From a virus: DNA of 64,000 nucleotides. The stretch lies in IMG/VR virus record IMGVR_UViG_3300018022_000003, positions 62,001 to 126,000 of that record; one strand, given 5' to 3'. Each line of letters opens with the position of its first letter. The stretch's first letter is position 1. Positions 41,540 to 48,927 of the stretch are shown here, one piece after another. The notes beneath the pieces were generated by a model, which did not search any database, was not told the origin of the DNA, and saw only the letters and a program-made list of their open reading frames with translations. Position numbers and translations under genes: made by a program.

Positions 41540-41806
41540 CTAGCGTGGGTGCGGCCCCCCTGCGCAGTAGCATATGGCCCTGCCGCTCGCCCTCGCCTTC
41601 CTCAGGCGCTCCTCCCTGCGGGCCTCGGCCGCAATCTGGTTCGCCCGGTTCCACATCTGCGCCCAGGATATGCTGACCTCGTGCCTGCACCCCTTGGGGC
41701 GCAGCCTCAGCCCCCATGCCTCCACGTGGGCCACCATCAGGCGCTTCCCCACGAGGAGCGGCGTCTCCAGGCACAGCTTGGTCTTGCGCCTCAGTATGCT
41801 GGTCAT
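41540..41806 (-). CDS. Small phage-type protein with a conserved Trp core, 88 aa
   Basis: The segment VEAWGLRLRPKGCRHEVSISWAQMWNRA recalls a family of short phage proteins with a PLVVEL...LRERGRR..YE.SW..IY pattern. ATG at 41806 (ATGA overlap with the upstream gene) follows GGGAAGGTACCG. Confidence 0.55.
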   Translation of the reverse strand: MTSILRRKTKLCLETPLLVGKRLMVAHVEAWGLRLRPKGCRHEVSISWAQMWNRANQIAAEARREERLRKARASGRAICYCAGGPHPR

Positions 41807-41967
41807 CGGTACCTTCCCCTCCTTGGCCCCTGCCCTGCCACGTGCCCTGCGATAGCGCCCATGTTCCCTGCGATGCCCAGGATGGCGGCCACCGCTACGA
41901 GGAGCACTGCCGCTACCGCCGACAGGAGCGCCACCTCCAGCCAGTCTACCGCATACCAGTTCACCAT
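41803..41967 (-). CDS. Small single-pass membrane protein, 54 aa
   Basis: One long membrane segment (about residues 9-36) and a basic tail, ATG at 41967 behind AGGAAGGGCAGCC. Its stop overlaps the next start by four bases. Function unknown. Confidence 0.6.
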   Translation of the reverse strand: MVNWYAVDWLEVALLSAVAAVLLVAVAAILGIAGNMGAIAGHVAGQGPRRGRYR

Positions 41968-41978
41968 GGCTGCCCTTC

Positions 41979-42278
41979 CTACTCTATGGTCATCACCACG
42001 AGGCCCCTGTCCTCCAGCGACACGGTGACCACCGTGCCGGGCGGGAGGGGGCCTGCGCAGTGCCATACCGACACGTGGTAGCGCCCCTTGGGGAACTCCA
42101 TGTCCCTCGTCCATGCCGTCCCCCCGCCGTCCGTGAGGCATGCCACGGGGGCACGGCTCCTGAGCACCAGGACGGTTGCGTCCTGCGGCCCCTGGTGCTT
42201 CCACCACTCGACCTTCACGCCCGCCCCGCTGTCCTCCATGTGCCCCCAGGACACGAGGCGGTTGCCGTTGCTAGGCAT
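41979..42278 (-). CDS. Small unknown protein, 99 aa
   Basis: Trp- and Val-rich and probably all-beta, with no membrane segment. Overlaps the end of the previous gene by eight bases and ends 11 bases before the membrane gene. No family recognised. Confidence 0.55.
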   Translation of the reverse strand: MPSNGNRLVSWGHMEDSGAGVKVEWWKHQGPQDATVLVLRSRAPVACLTDGGGTAWTRDMEFPKGRYHVSVWHCAGPLPPGTVVTVSLEDRGLVVMTIE

Positions 42279-42657
42279 CCTTGCGGTCCCCCGGTGCCTC
42301 CCCTGGGAAGTATACCCCCAGGTCCCTGACCATCTGCACGATTGCCTCGCACATGTCGATGTCGAACCACCCCTCGTCCGGCACGGGCCTGACGGAGTAG
42401 CTGCGCAGCTTGCCGGACTCCTTGAGGCGCTGGAGGCCTGCCGTGAACTCCTGGTAGTCGTCGTAGCTGAGCATGGCCCTGAAGGCCCGCTCCTCGTCCG
42501 GCACGGCGACCTTCGCCCTGGAGCCGAGCAGCATCCTTACCTCGAAGAGGCAGGTGTTGTCGGTCACCCTTATGGCCTCCAGGATAAGCTCGTCCATCCC
42601 CTGCCTCCCCCCCGTGAAGGGGAAGCCTGCCTTGTCGTCCCGCTCCCTCTTGTGCAT
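42271..42657 (-). CDS. Unknown protein, 128 aa
   Basis: ATG at 42657 behind GGGGGGCAGGG. Mixed alpha/beta, acidic C-terminal half with a YSVRPVPDEGWFDIDMCEAI stretch. Shares an overlap with the next gene and follows 42669-42995. No family recognised. Confidence 0.52.
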   Translation of the reverse strand: MHKRERDDKAGFPFTGGRQGMDELILEAIRVTDNTCLFEVRMLLGSRAKVAVPDEERAFRAMLSYDDYQEFTAGLQRLKESGKLRSYSVRPVPDEGWFDIDMCEAIVQMVRDLGVYFPGEAPGDRKDA

Positions 42658-42668
42658 CCCTGCCCCCC

Positions 42669-42995
42669 TCAGTACCAGTGCTCCGTCAGCTCGCTGACCA
42701 GCTTCCTTATCTCCCCGCCGATGACGGAGGCGTATGCGGGGGAGATTACCTCCCCCTCGGGGTAGTCCTGCCCGTTCATCAGCCTGTAGAGCCGCTTGAT
42801 GATGCGGATGGTCGTGGCATCGACGTGCTCCTCCCACTCCGGCTCGAAGCCGTCGCTGGGCCTGCGCACGTCTATCCATCCCATGCCGTCGCCGATGGTG
42901 CCGGTCAGCATGTCCGTCTTCCTGCCTTCCTCCCTGGGCACGCCGCACCTTACCGTTCCGCATGGTACACAGTTGAACTCGCTATGGGTTTTCAC
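42669..42995 (-). CDS. Unknown protein with N-terminal Cys triplet, 108 aa
   Basis: GTG at 42995 lies inside the end of the nucleotidyltransferase gene. The N terminus carries CVPCGTVRCG, a possible half-zinc site, then a folded, Glu-rich domain. An internal ATG is possible if the Cys segment is not translated. Confidence 0.5.
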   Translation of the reverse strand: MKTHSEFNCVPCGTVRCGVPREEGRKTDMLTGTIGDGMGWIDVRRPSDGFEPEWEEHVDATTIRIIKRLYRLMNGQDYPEGEVISPAYASVIGGEIRKLVSELTEHWY

Positions 42996-43539
42996 TGGTC
43001 TCCTTCTCCGCCAGCCGGTATGCCCCCAGGTACCTGTCCCTTACCGACGCATCGACTCCGTATCCCCTCGGCAGCCGGTTCAGCTTTATCAGCTCTACCA
43101 CGTCCGCAAGGTCCTTCTGCCTTCCCGAGGACAGCTTGGTGGATACGAGGTCTTCGAGGGTGAGCAGCAGGGGCCTTCCCGATACCTTCGTGGGCATAGG
43201 CAGGGAGAACTTCCCCCCCTTGGACACCGTGCTCCCCCCTTGCAGGAGGTCTACCGGCACCCTGGTCTCCCTGTCCGTCACGGTCATCCCCGACCCCTGG
43301 TTCTTCCTGAACAGCCCGCTCTGCTGGAGACGCCAGATTGCCTCCGCAGGGTCCGGCACGATGATGTCCACGTCGATGGTCATCCTGGGGTACCCGTGCT
43401 CCTGCACGGCGAACCCGCCACAGACGTAGTGCGGTATGCCCCACCCTGCCAGGACGCCCACGGCCTTCCTCAGGGTCCTGGTCAGGGCGGTCGTGCCCGT
43501 CGCCCTCCTCAGGAACTCCGCCTTGAGGTTCATCGGCAT
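42982..43539 (-). CDS. Nucleotidyltransferase-fold protein
   Basis: 185 residues. The core VCGGFAVQEHGYPRMTIDVDIIV holds the GGxAV/DxD pattern of the minimal nucleotidyltransferase superfamily (MNT, AbiEii and related). These enzymes transfer nucleotides to proteins, RNA or small molecules; many act as antitoxins or antibiotic adenylyl-transferases. No HEPN-type partner is visible next to it, so a toxin-antitoxin role is only one possibility. ATG at 43539 behind GGGAGATGAC; it overlaps the ends of both neighbours. Confidence 0.75.
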   Translation of the reverse strand: MPMNLKAEFLRRATGTTALTRTLRKAVGVLAGWGIPHYVCGGFAVQEHGYPRMTIDVDIIVPDPAEAIWRLQQSGLFRKNQGSGMTVTDRETRVPVDLLQGGSTVSKGGKFSLPMPTKVSGRPLLLTLEDLVSTKLSSGRQKDLADVVELIKLNRLPRGYGVDASVRDRYLGAYRLAEKETSENP

Positions 43540-43772
43540 GTCATCTCCCACAGGCCCTTCGCCTGCACTGCCCTGATGGTGCGCCTGAGCGCCTCTGCCT
43601 CGCTGCGCCCCCTGCGCCGTACCAGCACCCCGTGGTAGGGGGCCTTCGGGTCGGGGTGCGGGGTCAGGAGCGCCTCGGCCGCCCACCGCCAGCACCTCCC
43701 CCACCTGGCAAGGCGCTCCGTGCTGAGCGACAGCCGCCTGTCCCCCCTCCGTAGCCGGGCACGCTCCCTCAT
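43530..43772 (-). CDS. Small very basic protein, 80 aa
   Basis: About a quarter of its residues are Arg, in a Trp-rich helical context, so it may bind nucleic acid. ATG at 43772 behind GGATGGAGAC. Ends ten bases inside the nucleotidyltransferase gene. Unknown function. Confidence 0.52.
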   Translation of the reverse strand: MRERARLRRGDRRLSLSTERLARWGRCWRWAAEALLTPHPDPKAPYHGVLVRRRGRSEAEALRRTIRAVQAKGLWEMTCR

Positions 43773-43984
43773 GTCTCCATCCTTAGCCGCTTCCTCTGGT
43801 ACTTCCGGTAGCATCCAGGGCAGTCCTTCTCCGGCTCGAACCTGTCCCGCAGGTAGGGCATCCGCCCCGCTCCCTTGCCGCACAGGGTGGTGCTCTCCCC
43901 GAACGGCACCAGGTGCCCCCTTCTGCCGCCTGTGCTCACCACGGAGTAGCCTTGCAGGTCTACCTCTTCTCCGGCTTCAGCCAT
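43769..43984 (-). CDS. Small protein with CPGCY, 71 aa
   Basis: ATG at 43984, within the end of the previous gene. Contains a lone Cys and CPGCYRKYQ near the C terminus. Ends in an overlap (ATGA) with the next start. Confidence 0.52.
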   Translation of the reverse strand: MAEAGEEVDLQGYSVVSTGGRRGHLVPFGESTTLCGKGAGRMPYLRDRFEPEKDCPGCYRKYQRKRLRMET

Positions 43985-44124
43985 TCCCTGTACTCCTGGT
44001 CGTACCTCTCGCAGGCCTTGCAGCAGTAGGGGCTTCCCCCCTTCGCTGTGTTTATGCCGCAGTAGAGGCATACCGGTATTTCCCTCTTCTTGCGCTTCTT
44101 CTCACGTGGGTCCCTGTCTCTCAT
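43960..44124 (-). CDS. Small zinc-knuckle protein, 54 aa
   Basis: ATG at 44124 behind CAGGAGAGTGT. Basic N terminus, then VCLYCGIN and YCCKACERY: a compact four-Cys zinc-binding arrangement, as in small phage transcription or anti-host factors. Too short for the ORF list used in most gene calling. Confidence 0.58.
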   Translation of the reverse strand: MRDRDPREKKRKKREIPVCLYCGINTAKGGSPYCCKACERYDQEYREWLKPEKR

Positions 44125-44142
44125 ACACTCTCCTGTCAGTGC

Positions 44143-44340
44143 TTAGCGGTCATACCTGAAGACCAGCGGGACCTTTTCGTCCAGGTGGTACATGGGTCGG
44201 TCCAACTTCCTTACCCGGTCCTTTGCCCCGAGCGGGGGGCCGTCCCCCACAAAGTCCCTCGTGATGCAGTACCCTAGCTGTATCCCGGAGACGTAGGCAT
44301 GTTGCAGGGCGTTCCTGAACTCTGTCTCGCTCAGCCTCAC
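44143..44340 (-). CDS. Small unknown protein, 65 aa
   Basis: GTG at 44340; an AGGAGG lies 19 bases upstream, so the start is uncertain. Mixed alpha/beta, no motif recognised. Confidence 0.5.
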   Translation of the reverse strand: MRLSETEFRNALQHAYVSGIQLGYCITRDFVGDGPPLGAKDRVRKLDRPMYHLDEKVPLVFRYDR

Positions 44341-44368
44341 CCCCCCGTGCGGGTCAACCTCCTGGCTG

Positions 44369-44428
44369 TTATAGTAGTCCGAGAAGGCGCTGGGTATGCT
44401 CCTTCAGCCCTTTCGCTAGCTTTTTCAT
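44369..44428 (-). CDS. Possible 19-residue peptide
   Basis: ATG at 44428 behind GGAGGAACA, overlapping the stop of the preceding gene (ATGA). Basic, amphipathic, with no other frame in the gap. The ribosome binding site and coupling argue for expression; the length argues against. Confidence 0.35.
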   Translation of the reverse strand: MKKLAKGLKEHTQRLLGLL

Positions 44429-44784
44429 TGTTCCTCCCGGTAGATGTCGATGAAGGTGGGCTGCGAGGGGGCGTCGGTGCCGCCGCTCCAGCCCAGGGCG
44501 TTCGCCATGGCCACTATCCTGGGGAAGGATGCGGCATGCCGCCTGCCCCTGCCGTCTACCCTGTGCATCAGCGCCAGCGGCAGGGCACGGTGGTCCTTGA
44601 ACACCATCCTGCCCGTCAGGGAGTTGTAGGCCACCCATCCTGGGAGCAGCCAGAAGCACTGGTGGGCGCAGACGCCGCTCCCGGGGACCATCTCACGGGC
44701 GCACCCGCACACGGCGCAGCAGGGGCGGCCTACGCCCCGCCGCCCGACCGCCCTTACCGTATAGCGCTGCGACTGGCTCTTCAT
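44425..44784 (-). CDS. Cys-rich protein, 119 aa
   Basis: ATG at 44784 behind GGGGAGACCG. An N-terminal cluster (PCCAVCGCA, then CAHQC about 12 residues on) could bind zinc, followed by an alpha/beta region with a WVAYNSLTGR turn. Coupled with the gene upstream by an ATGA overlap. Confidence 0.55.
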   Translation of the reverse strand: MKSQSQRYTVRAVGRRGVGRPCCAVCGCAREMVPGSGVCAHQCFWLLPGWVAYNSLTGRMVFKDHRALPLALMHRVDGRGRRHAASFPRIVAMANALGWSGGTDAPSQPTFIDIYREEQ

Positions 44785-45056
44785 CGGTCTCCCCTTGCCG
44801 TGCCCCTCTTCCTGCGGGGCCCCCTCTTCCTGTCCAGGCACTTGAGGAGGTCCTCCTCCTCCCATACCATGGACTCCTGGAAGCAGCCCAGGAACCTGAC
44901 CTCGGCCCTCCCCTTGCCCTTGAAGGTGTCGCCAATGGCCCTCTGGATGTCGTCGAACTGCGGTATGCTTATCAGCCACTCCCCACGCACCCCGACCAGG
45001 AAGTCCTGGGATGCGTCCCCGTCCGTCAGCGTCACCTTGAATGCCCTTACTGCCAT
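44781..45056 (-). CDS. Small unknown protein, 91 aa, first in its operon
   Basis: Start behind GGGAGGGATTACCC, 20 bases after promoter copy 9. Compact alpha/beta with a basic tail. It leads a chain of coupled genes that runs to about 40449. No family recognised. Confidence 0.58.
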   Translation of the reverse strand: MAVRAFKVTLTDGDASQDFLVGVRGEWLISIPQFDDIQRAIGDTFKGKGRAEVRFLGCFQESMVWEEEDLLKCLDRKRGPRRKRGTARGDR

Positions 45057-45076
45057 GGGTAATCCCTCCCGCTACT

Positions 45077-45114
45077 ACTATACACCAGGATACACAGGGC
45101 GCTGGCGGGATTCT
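45077..45114 (-). promoter_or_regulatory. Phage promoter-like element, copy 9
   Basis: Minus strand: AGAATCCC (45114-45107), 11 bases, then GTGTATCCTGGTGTATAGT (45095-45077). It lies inside the end of the gene at 45078-45299. Confidence 0.75.
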
Positions 45115-45299
45115 CTCCGTAGCTGCCTCCGCAGGTTCCTCCTGGCGCTGGCCACGGCGTCCGCCTTGAAGGGACCTTCCCCCCTGGCGGTATGGTACAT
45201 GCCGCTGCGGTCGGACCTGGAGGCATAGGCATGCCACCACCCGCCCGCAAAGTAGGTGAGGCGCACCCTGTAGGCGCTTATGGAGGTCCTCTCCCTCAT
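45078..45299 (-). CDS. Small basic protein, 73 aa
   Basis: ATG at 45299 overlaps the preceding stop (ATGA). Arg-rich with two Trp and Tyr-rich strands; the last codons run into promoter copy 9. No family recognised. Confidence 0.5.
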   Translation of the reverse strand: MRERTSISAYRVRLTYFAGGWWHAYASRSDRSGMYHTARGEGPFKADAVASARRNLRRQLRRESRQRPVYPGV

Positions 45300-45670
45300 G
45301 CCGCTGCCTGTGCCGCCCCCTCTTCCTTCTTCCCGCTCCAGAGCTTGCTCCACTCCCGCTGGCGCTGCACCTCCTGGCGCAGCCCCCTGGCGGAGAAGTG
45401 CTCGATGCCCCGGTACTGCCATGCGTCCCCCAGCGGGATGTGTATCAGGACTGCCGGGCTGAGGCTGTACACCATGTAGATGGCGTGCCCGTCCGCCACG
45501 GGGAAGGTGATTGTCTCCCCCTTGCAGTCGCCGCTGCCGTGCTCCGTGCAGTACTGCCGGAGCTTTCCTATGTACTCCGCCTCGGTCCTCTGCCATGCCT
45601 TCCAGTCGAAGTGCTCGAAGTCCATCTCCGGGACGGGCAGTTCCCTGGGCGGTCCGTAAACCTTGGCCAT
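45296..45670 (-). CDS. Unknown protein, 124 aa
   Basis: ATG at 45670 behind GGGAGGGAAGCAGA, downstream of promoter copy 6. Mixed alpha/beta with one Cys pair (QYC...GDC) and an amphipathic C-terminal helix rich in Gln/Arg. No family recognised. Confidence 0.55.
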   Translation of the reverse strand: MAKVYGPPRELPVPEMDFEHFDWKAWQRTEAEYIGKLRQYCTEHGSGDCKGETITFPVADGHAIYMVYSLSPAVLIHIPLGDAWQYRGIEHFSARGLRQEVQRQREWSKLWSGKKEEGAAQAAA

Positions 45671-45710
45671 TCTGCTTCCCTCCTCCTGCCTGGTATTGTC
45701 TTCCAGGCAT

Positions 45711-45747
45711 AGTATACACCGTCCTACACGGGGCAGGCGGGGATTCT
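45711..45747 (-). promoter_or_regulatory. Phage promoter-like element, copy 6
   Basis: Minus strand: AGAATCCC (45747-45740), ten bases, then GTGTAGGACGGTGTATACT (45729-45711). The 19-base block is identical to that of copy 5. Confidence 0.8.
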
Positions 45748-45750
45748 ACG

Positions 45751-45894
45751 TCACATCCTGGGGCCCAGCATCTCTCCCAGCCTTTCCTTGTAGCGCTCGA
45801 AGCGGAAGGACTCCCTCGCCCACCGCCTTATCCAGGCAGGGGCCATCCTCCAGGCGGTCCGAGGGTTCCTTGGGAACAGCCTTCTCTTCCTCAT
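45751..45894 (-). CDS. Small very basic protein, 47 aa
   Basis: ATG at 45894, six bases after a TATAGT box (CCAAGGTATAGTA) with no ribosome binding site, hence a probable leaderless start. Arg/Trp-rich. It lies between promoter copy 6 and the gene at 45941. Confidence 0.42.
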   Translation of the reverse strand: MRKRRLFPRNPRTAWRMAPAWIRRWARESFRFERYKERLGEMLGPRM

Positions 45895-45940
45895 GGCTCT
45901 ACTATACCTTGGTCTTCGGCGGGCGGGGGGTAATACCGGT

Positions 45941-46636
45941 CTAGTTCATGGTGTTCAGGAGTTCCAGGGCCTTCCTGCGCCTCTCGTCCCCGTGGGGGAT
46001 GCGGGCCCTGGCCCCCCTTGGGGTACGGCATGGCAGGCCAGCAGCCTGCCCGCACTTGGGGCATTCTGAGAAGCGGGTACTGTCCGTGAACAGCCAGCCC
46101 GAGAACAGGGCGGCCGTGACCGGCAGGTCCAGGCTGGTCGGGTCGGGGTCTAGCCCCCTCCAGTCGTCGTCAAGGGGCTGCGGAGTGCCGTCCAGGAGGA
46201 AAGCAGCAAGGGAGGACATACGCATCTTTGACGGCTTCGATACCTGCCAGTTGGGGGGCCTCGTCTCCGGGCTGCTGAGGTGGCCCCACCATACGGCAAG
46301 CTCCCTCCCAGCCCTCATGCGCCTCCCGATGATGGTCTTTACCCCGTCATGGATGCCAACAAGCTGCGCCCCGTCCCGGAGCCTCCAGCTCCACTCCTCG
46401 TGGGCCGGGGCCCAGACAGGGAACAGGTCAGGGATACTGAGCCAGAGCCGAACCTCTGCGAAGCCCTCCGTTGTCACCCTGACATGGGCGGGGTCTACGA
46501 TGTTCAGCCCCTCATCCCTTCCTTCTCTGTAGGCATCCCACAGGTGGTCCATTCGCCATTCTTCTAGCTTCTTCTCTATGGGGACAATAAGGCCTTTCTG
46601 TCTTAGTGATTCGAGCTTGGCGGGAGAAAGCGGCAT
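45941..46636 (-). CDS. Unknown protein with C-terminal zinc-like motif, 231 aa
   Basis: ATG at 46636. Mixed alpha/beta, Trp-rich, with a C-terminal ECPKCGQAAGLPCRTPRG. This is very close to the CP.C....G.PC.TP.G..R.PH motif common at the ends of phage and actinobacterial small proteins that bind zinc. Fused here to 180 residues of unrecognised sequence. Confidence 0.6.
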   Translation of the reverse strand: MPLSPAKLESLRQKGLIVPIEKKLEEWRMDHLWDAYREGRDEGLNIVDPAHVRVTTEGFAEVRLWLSIPDLFPVWAPAHEEWSWRLRDGAQLVGIHDGVKTIIGRRMRAGRELAVWWGHLSSPETRPPNWQVSKPSKMRMSSLAAFLLDGTPQPLDDDWRGLDPDPTSLDLPVTAALFSGWLFTDSTRFSECPKCGQAAGLPCRTPRGARARIPHGDERRRKALELLNTMN

Positions 46637-46641
46637 AGGGG

Positions 46642-46800
46642 CTACGCCTTGTTGCAGACGACCGCCATGAACTTGCGCCAGTCCGCCAGGGTACGGGGGG
46701 ACTTCCGGTAGACGTCCTCCGCTGCTGTGACCTTGCGGACGGCTTCCTTTTTGGCGGCGGCTAGCTTTGTGGCGGCTTCCTTTTTGGTCTGCTTTGCCAT
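46642..46800 (-). CDS. Small basic helical protein, 52 aa
   Basis: First gene after promoter copy 7; ATG at 46800 behind GGTGGAGGGAAAAACACCC. Made of repeated Lys/Ala/Glu segments (KKEA repeated), a possible nucleic-acid-binding or histone-like peptide. Too short to classify. Confidence 0.52.
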   Translation of the reverse strand: MAKQTKKEAATKLAAAKKEAVRKVTAAEDVYRKSPRTLADWRKFMAVVCNKA

Positions 46801-46822
46801 GGGTGTTTTTCCCTCCACCTAT

Positions 46823-46859
46823 ATAATACACCGGAAAGCCTCTTTCCGGGAGGGATTCT
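46823..46859 (-). promoter_or_regulatory. Phage promoter-like element, copy 7 (divergent core)
   Basis: Minus strand: AGAATCCC (46859-46852), ten bases, nine unmatched bases, then GGTGTATTAT (46832-46823). The total span of 37 bases equals that of copies 1-4 and 6, although the GTGTA portion is lost. Confidence 0.65.
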
Positions 46860-46877
46860 ACACGTAGATACATATTT

Positions 46878-47018
46878 CTACATGTTTTTCTTGGCAGGCT
46901 TATCCCGCTTCTTATCAGGCACTTCCGCTTCCGGCCGCCTGTAGCACTTCGGGCAGCGCTCCAGCTTTGCGATGCTGTTCCCGCACCCTGGGCAGACGCT
47001 CCCTATCGAGTATGCCAT
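46878..47018 (-). CDS. Small zinc-ribbon protein, 46 aa
   Basis: ATG at 47018 behind GAGGGAGGCAGTG. Four cysteines in CPGCG and CPKCY pairs about 12 residues apart, followed by a Lys-rich tail: a minimal zinc ribbon. Start overlaps the preceding stop (TGATG). Confidence 0.6.
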   Translation of the reverse strand: MAYSIGSVCPGCGNSIAKLERCPKCYRRPEAEVPDKKRDKPAKKNM

Positions 47019-47251
47019 CACTGCCTCCCTCTGCATGGGTCCCTCGGGGGCACCATGCCCCCCCTCTCGCATACGTCATGGAGGTACAGCACCCTGTGCC
47101 TGGCCCCCCGCCTGCCCACCAGGGTTATCCCCCGGCGTGGGACGCCGGCCCCGTAGAGCCTGTTGCAAGGGGGCCTTCCACGCAGCAGGTGGCCCACTAC
47201 CACCTGCCTGCACCTGGTGCATAGCCCCAGGAAGTACGGTACCCTCTTCAT
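47018..47251 (-). CDS. Small Cys/Arg-rich protein, 77 aa
   Basis: ATG at 47251 behind GAGGGAGCGCTGCC. LCTRC and later lone Cys residues, with about one fifth Arg. A weak zinc or nucleic-acid-binding candidate. Confidence 0.5.
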   Translation of the reverse strand: MKRVPYFLGLCTRCRQVVVGHLLRGRPPCNRLYGAGVPRRGITLVGRRGARHRVLYLHDVCERGGMVPPRDPCRGRQ

Positions 47252-47264
47252 GGCAGCGCTCCCT

Positions 47265-48191
47265 CTAGTCATACCAGCACCTTGCATAGCGCTTCCCTAC
47301 CTCGAACTCGTCGGCCCTCCCGAAGGCCTCCCTGAACGCCTTCCCCTCCCTGGTGCCGACCCTCCCCTCCTTCTCCAGCCCCTCGATGGTAAGGCGGACG
47401 TCGCCCCTGTCGGGGGAGACAGCGTAGCCGTGCGCCGTCCAGGAGGGGTGCTTGCGCATGAACCCCAGGAAGGCGGCGTTGCCGGGGCAGTTGTTCCAGG
47501 GTCCCTCTGAGGCGACCCCCAGGCGGGTCAGCCTCTCCAGCGCCCTCAGGCTCAGCCCCTTGAAGTTCCGGGTGCCGCCGCAGGGGAACCCGCTGGGGCT
47601 GGAGCCGAAGCGCTCCTTCCAGTAGGCGTCGGACTTGGCGAAGAAGGGGGCGAGTATCAGGTCCCTCTTGTCGTATACCCCGTTGCCCAGGGCCTTCCTC
47701 ACCTGCCTGTCCAGGGCGATGTCCCAGAACGGCATCGCCCGGACCAGCCTCTCCGTCCTCGGGCTGTTGAACCGGTAGGTGTCCATGTCGGGCAGGGCCA
47801 GGGGGCCGTCGGAGTTGCCGGGGGTCGTCATCACGCAGCGCTCGCACTGGCGCATGCACCACTTGTTCATCTTCTCCCCGGTCCTGGGCCTCCAGTCGGG
47901 CTTGCCGTGCCCCCCCTCGTAGGTGCCGAGGTCCGTAGGGGCCTTTCCCAGGAGGCGGTCCGGGATATAGGCGTGGTTGTCGGGGTCTACCTCCTCGTCC
48001 CTCTTGAGGAACGGGAGCGTCCCCTCCTCTATCTCCTGCATGTCGCTGGTACTGGTGCCGATGCCCACCAGGCTCCCCCCTGCGTCGAAGTACACACGGG
48101 GGCGGCACTGGATGCCCCATGCCTTGCGGCAGTCGTTGTCGCACCCCACCCTTGCGCCCTGTGCGAAGTACACGATGCGCTTCTCAATCAT
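47265..48191 (-). CDS. Conserved phage hypothetical with CxxxCxKAWG segment, 308 aa
   Basis: The first 125 residues resemble phage proteins with CDNDCRKAWG, GKAPTDLGTYEGGHGKP and NKWCMRQCERC (two Cys/His clusters, probably zinc). The remaining 180 residues form a separate, unrecognised domain with FNSPRTERLV and WNNCPGNAAFLGF blocks, so this may be a fusion. ATG at 48191 is preceded by TGGGAGGCCGTGGC. Function unknown. Confidence 0.62.
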   Translation of the reverse strand: MIEKRIVYFAQGARVGCDNDCRKAWGIQCRPRVYFDAGGSLVGIGTSTSDMQEIEEGTLPFLKRDEEVDPDNHAYIPDRLLGKAPTDLGTYEGGHGKPDWRPRTGEKMNKWCMRQCERCVMTTPGNSDGPLALPDMDTYRFNSPRTERLVRAMPFWDIALDRQVRKALGNGVYDKRDLILAPFFAKSDAYWKERFGSSPSGFPCGGTRNFKGLSLRALERLTRLGVASEGPWNNCPGNAAFLGFMRKHPSWTAHGYAVSPDRGDVRLTIEGLEKEGRVGTREGKAFREAFGRADEFEVGKRYARCWYD

Positions 48192-48213
48192 GCCACGGCC
48201 TCCCATGCCAGCT

Positions 48214-48468
48214 TTAGCAGCGTGCGTTCCACCAGTCCCAGATGCCCTTGCCGTAGATGGCCTCCAGGACGGCCTCGAAGCACCAGTGTGCCTGGTCGTC
48301 GTCGTCCTTCCCCTCGGCATGCGCCTCGACTATCTCCTTCGCCAGGCGCACGACGCCGTCGAAGCTCGGGCTGGCAAGCGCCTCCGGGGGCGCACTGGCC
48401 TCCTTCTGCCGCCGCTCCAGCTCGGCCTTCAGCTCCTCGTCGCTTACCCCCCTCAGCCTGCTTGCCAT
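48214..48468 (-). CDS. Small unknown protein, 84 aa
   Basis: ATG at 48468 behind GGAGGGATACGC. Helical and acidic, with a C-terminal Trp-rich patch (DWWNARC). Confidence 0.52.
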   Translation of the reverse strand: MASRLRGVSDEELKAELERRQKEASAPPEALASPSFDGVVRLAKEIVEAHAEGKDDDDQAHWCFEAVLEAIYGKGIWDWWNARC

Positions 48469-48507
48469 GCGTATCCCTCCGTTTCAGGGGAGGAGCAGGC
48501 CAGGCGC

Positions 48508-48696
48508 TTACAGCCCCGCCAGCCCCTCCCGGATTCTCAGCGCCAGAACGGCGCACTTGCCGGCCTCCTGCCTGTTGAACTCTACCTGGACGGTGCTCCA
48601 CCCCCCTGCCTCTATCCGCCCGTTCCACTCCTCCAGGTCCAGCGAGAGCCTCTCCAGCTTCCCTGCCGTCTCCTCCATCAAGGCCTTCATGTTCAT
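48508..48696 (-). CDS. Small helical protein, 62 aa
   Basis: Starts behind GGAGGATACAGC. Coiled-coil-like Leu/Glu pattern in the first half, one Cys. Unknown. Confidence 0.5.
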   Translation of the reverse strand: MNMKALMEETAGKLERLSLDLEEWNGRIEAGGWSTVQVEFNRQEAGKCAVLALRIREGLAGL

Positions 48697-48720
48697 GCTG
48701 TATCCTCCGTATGCCTCCGC

Positions 48721-48927
48721 TCAGCCTCCTGCTCGGCAAGCCGTGCCATCGCCCGTTGCTCGCCGCCACAGGTCCAGCTCGTCCAGCAGGCCCGGCAGCT
48801 CGGGAGGAACACCTTCTCCATCGGTGCGCCTGGGGCCGCACTCGAAGCAGCAGTGGGCGCACTGGTAGCAGCACCTTGTGGTCAGGCGGACCGTGATGAC
48901 ACGCCCCTCCGGGGTCTTCTTACCCAC
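48721..48927 (-). CDS. Truncated radical-SAM-like N terminus, 68 aa
   Basis: The sequence RLTTRCCYQCAHCCFECGP contains the CX3CX2C cluster motif of radical SAM enzymes with the usual TxxC context, but the product ends after 68 residues and no continuation is found in another frame. Radical SAM proteins are normally 200 residues or longer. It may be a decayed gene or a tiny iron-sulfur or zinc peptide. GTG at 48927 lies inside the end of the neighbour. Confidence 0.5.
   Translation of the reverse strand: MGKKTPEGRVITVRLTTRCCYQCAHCCFECGPRRTDGEGVPPELPGLLDELDLWRRATGDGTACRAGG

Noticed and set aside
46815-46870. GGAAAG...CTTTCC inverted repeat near promoter copy 7 as a terminator
   Set aside because: CCGGAAAG and CTTTCCGG pair around AG only if the loop is too tight, and the sequence lies within the promoter element; more likely part of the control site.
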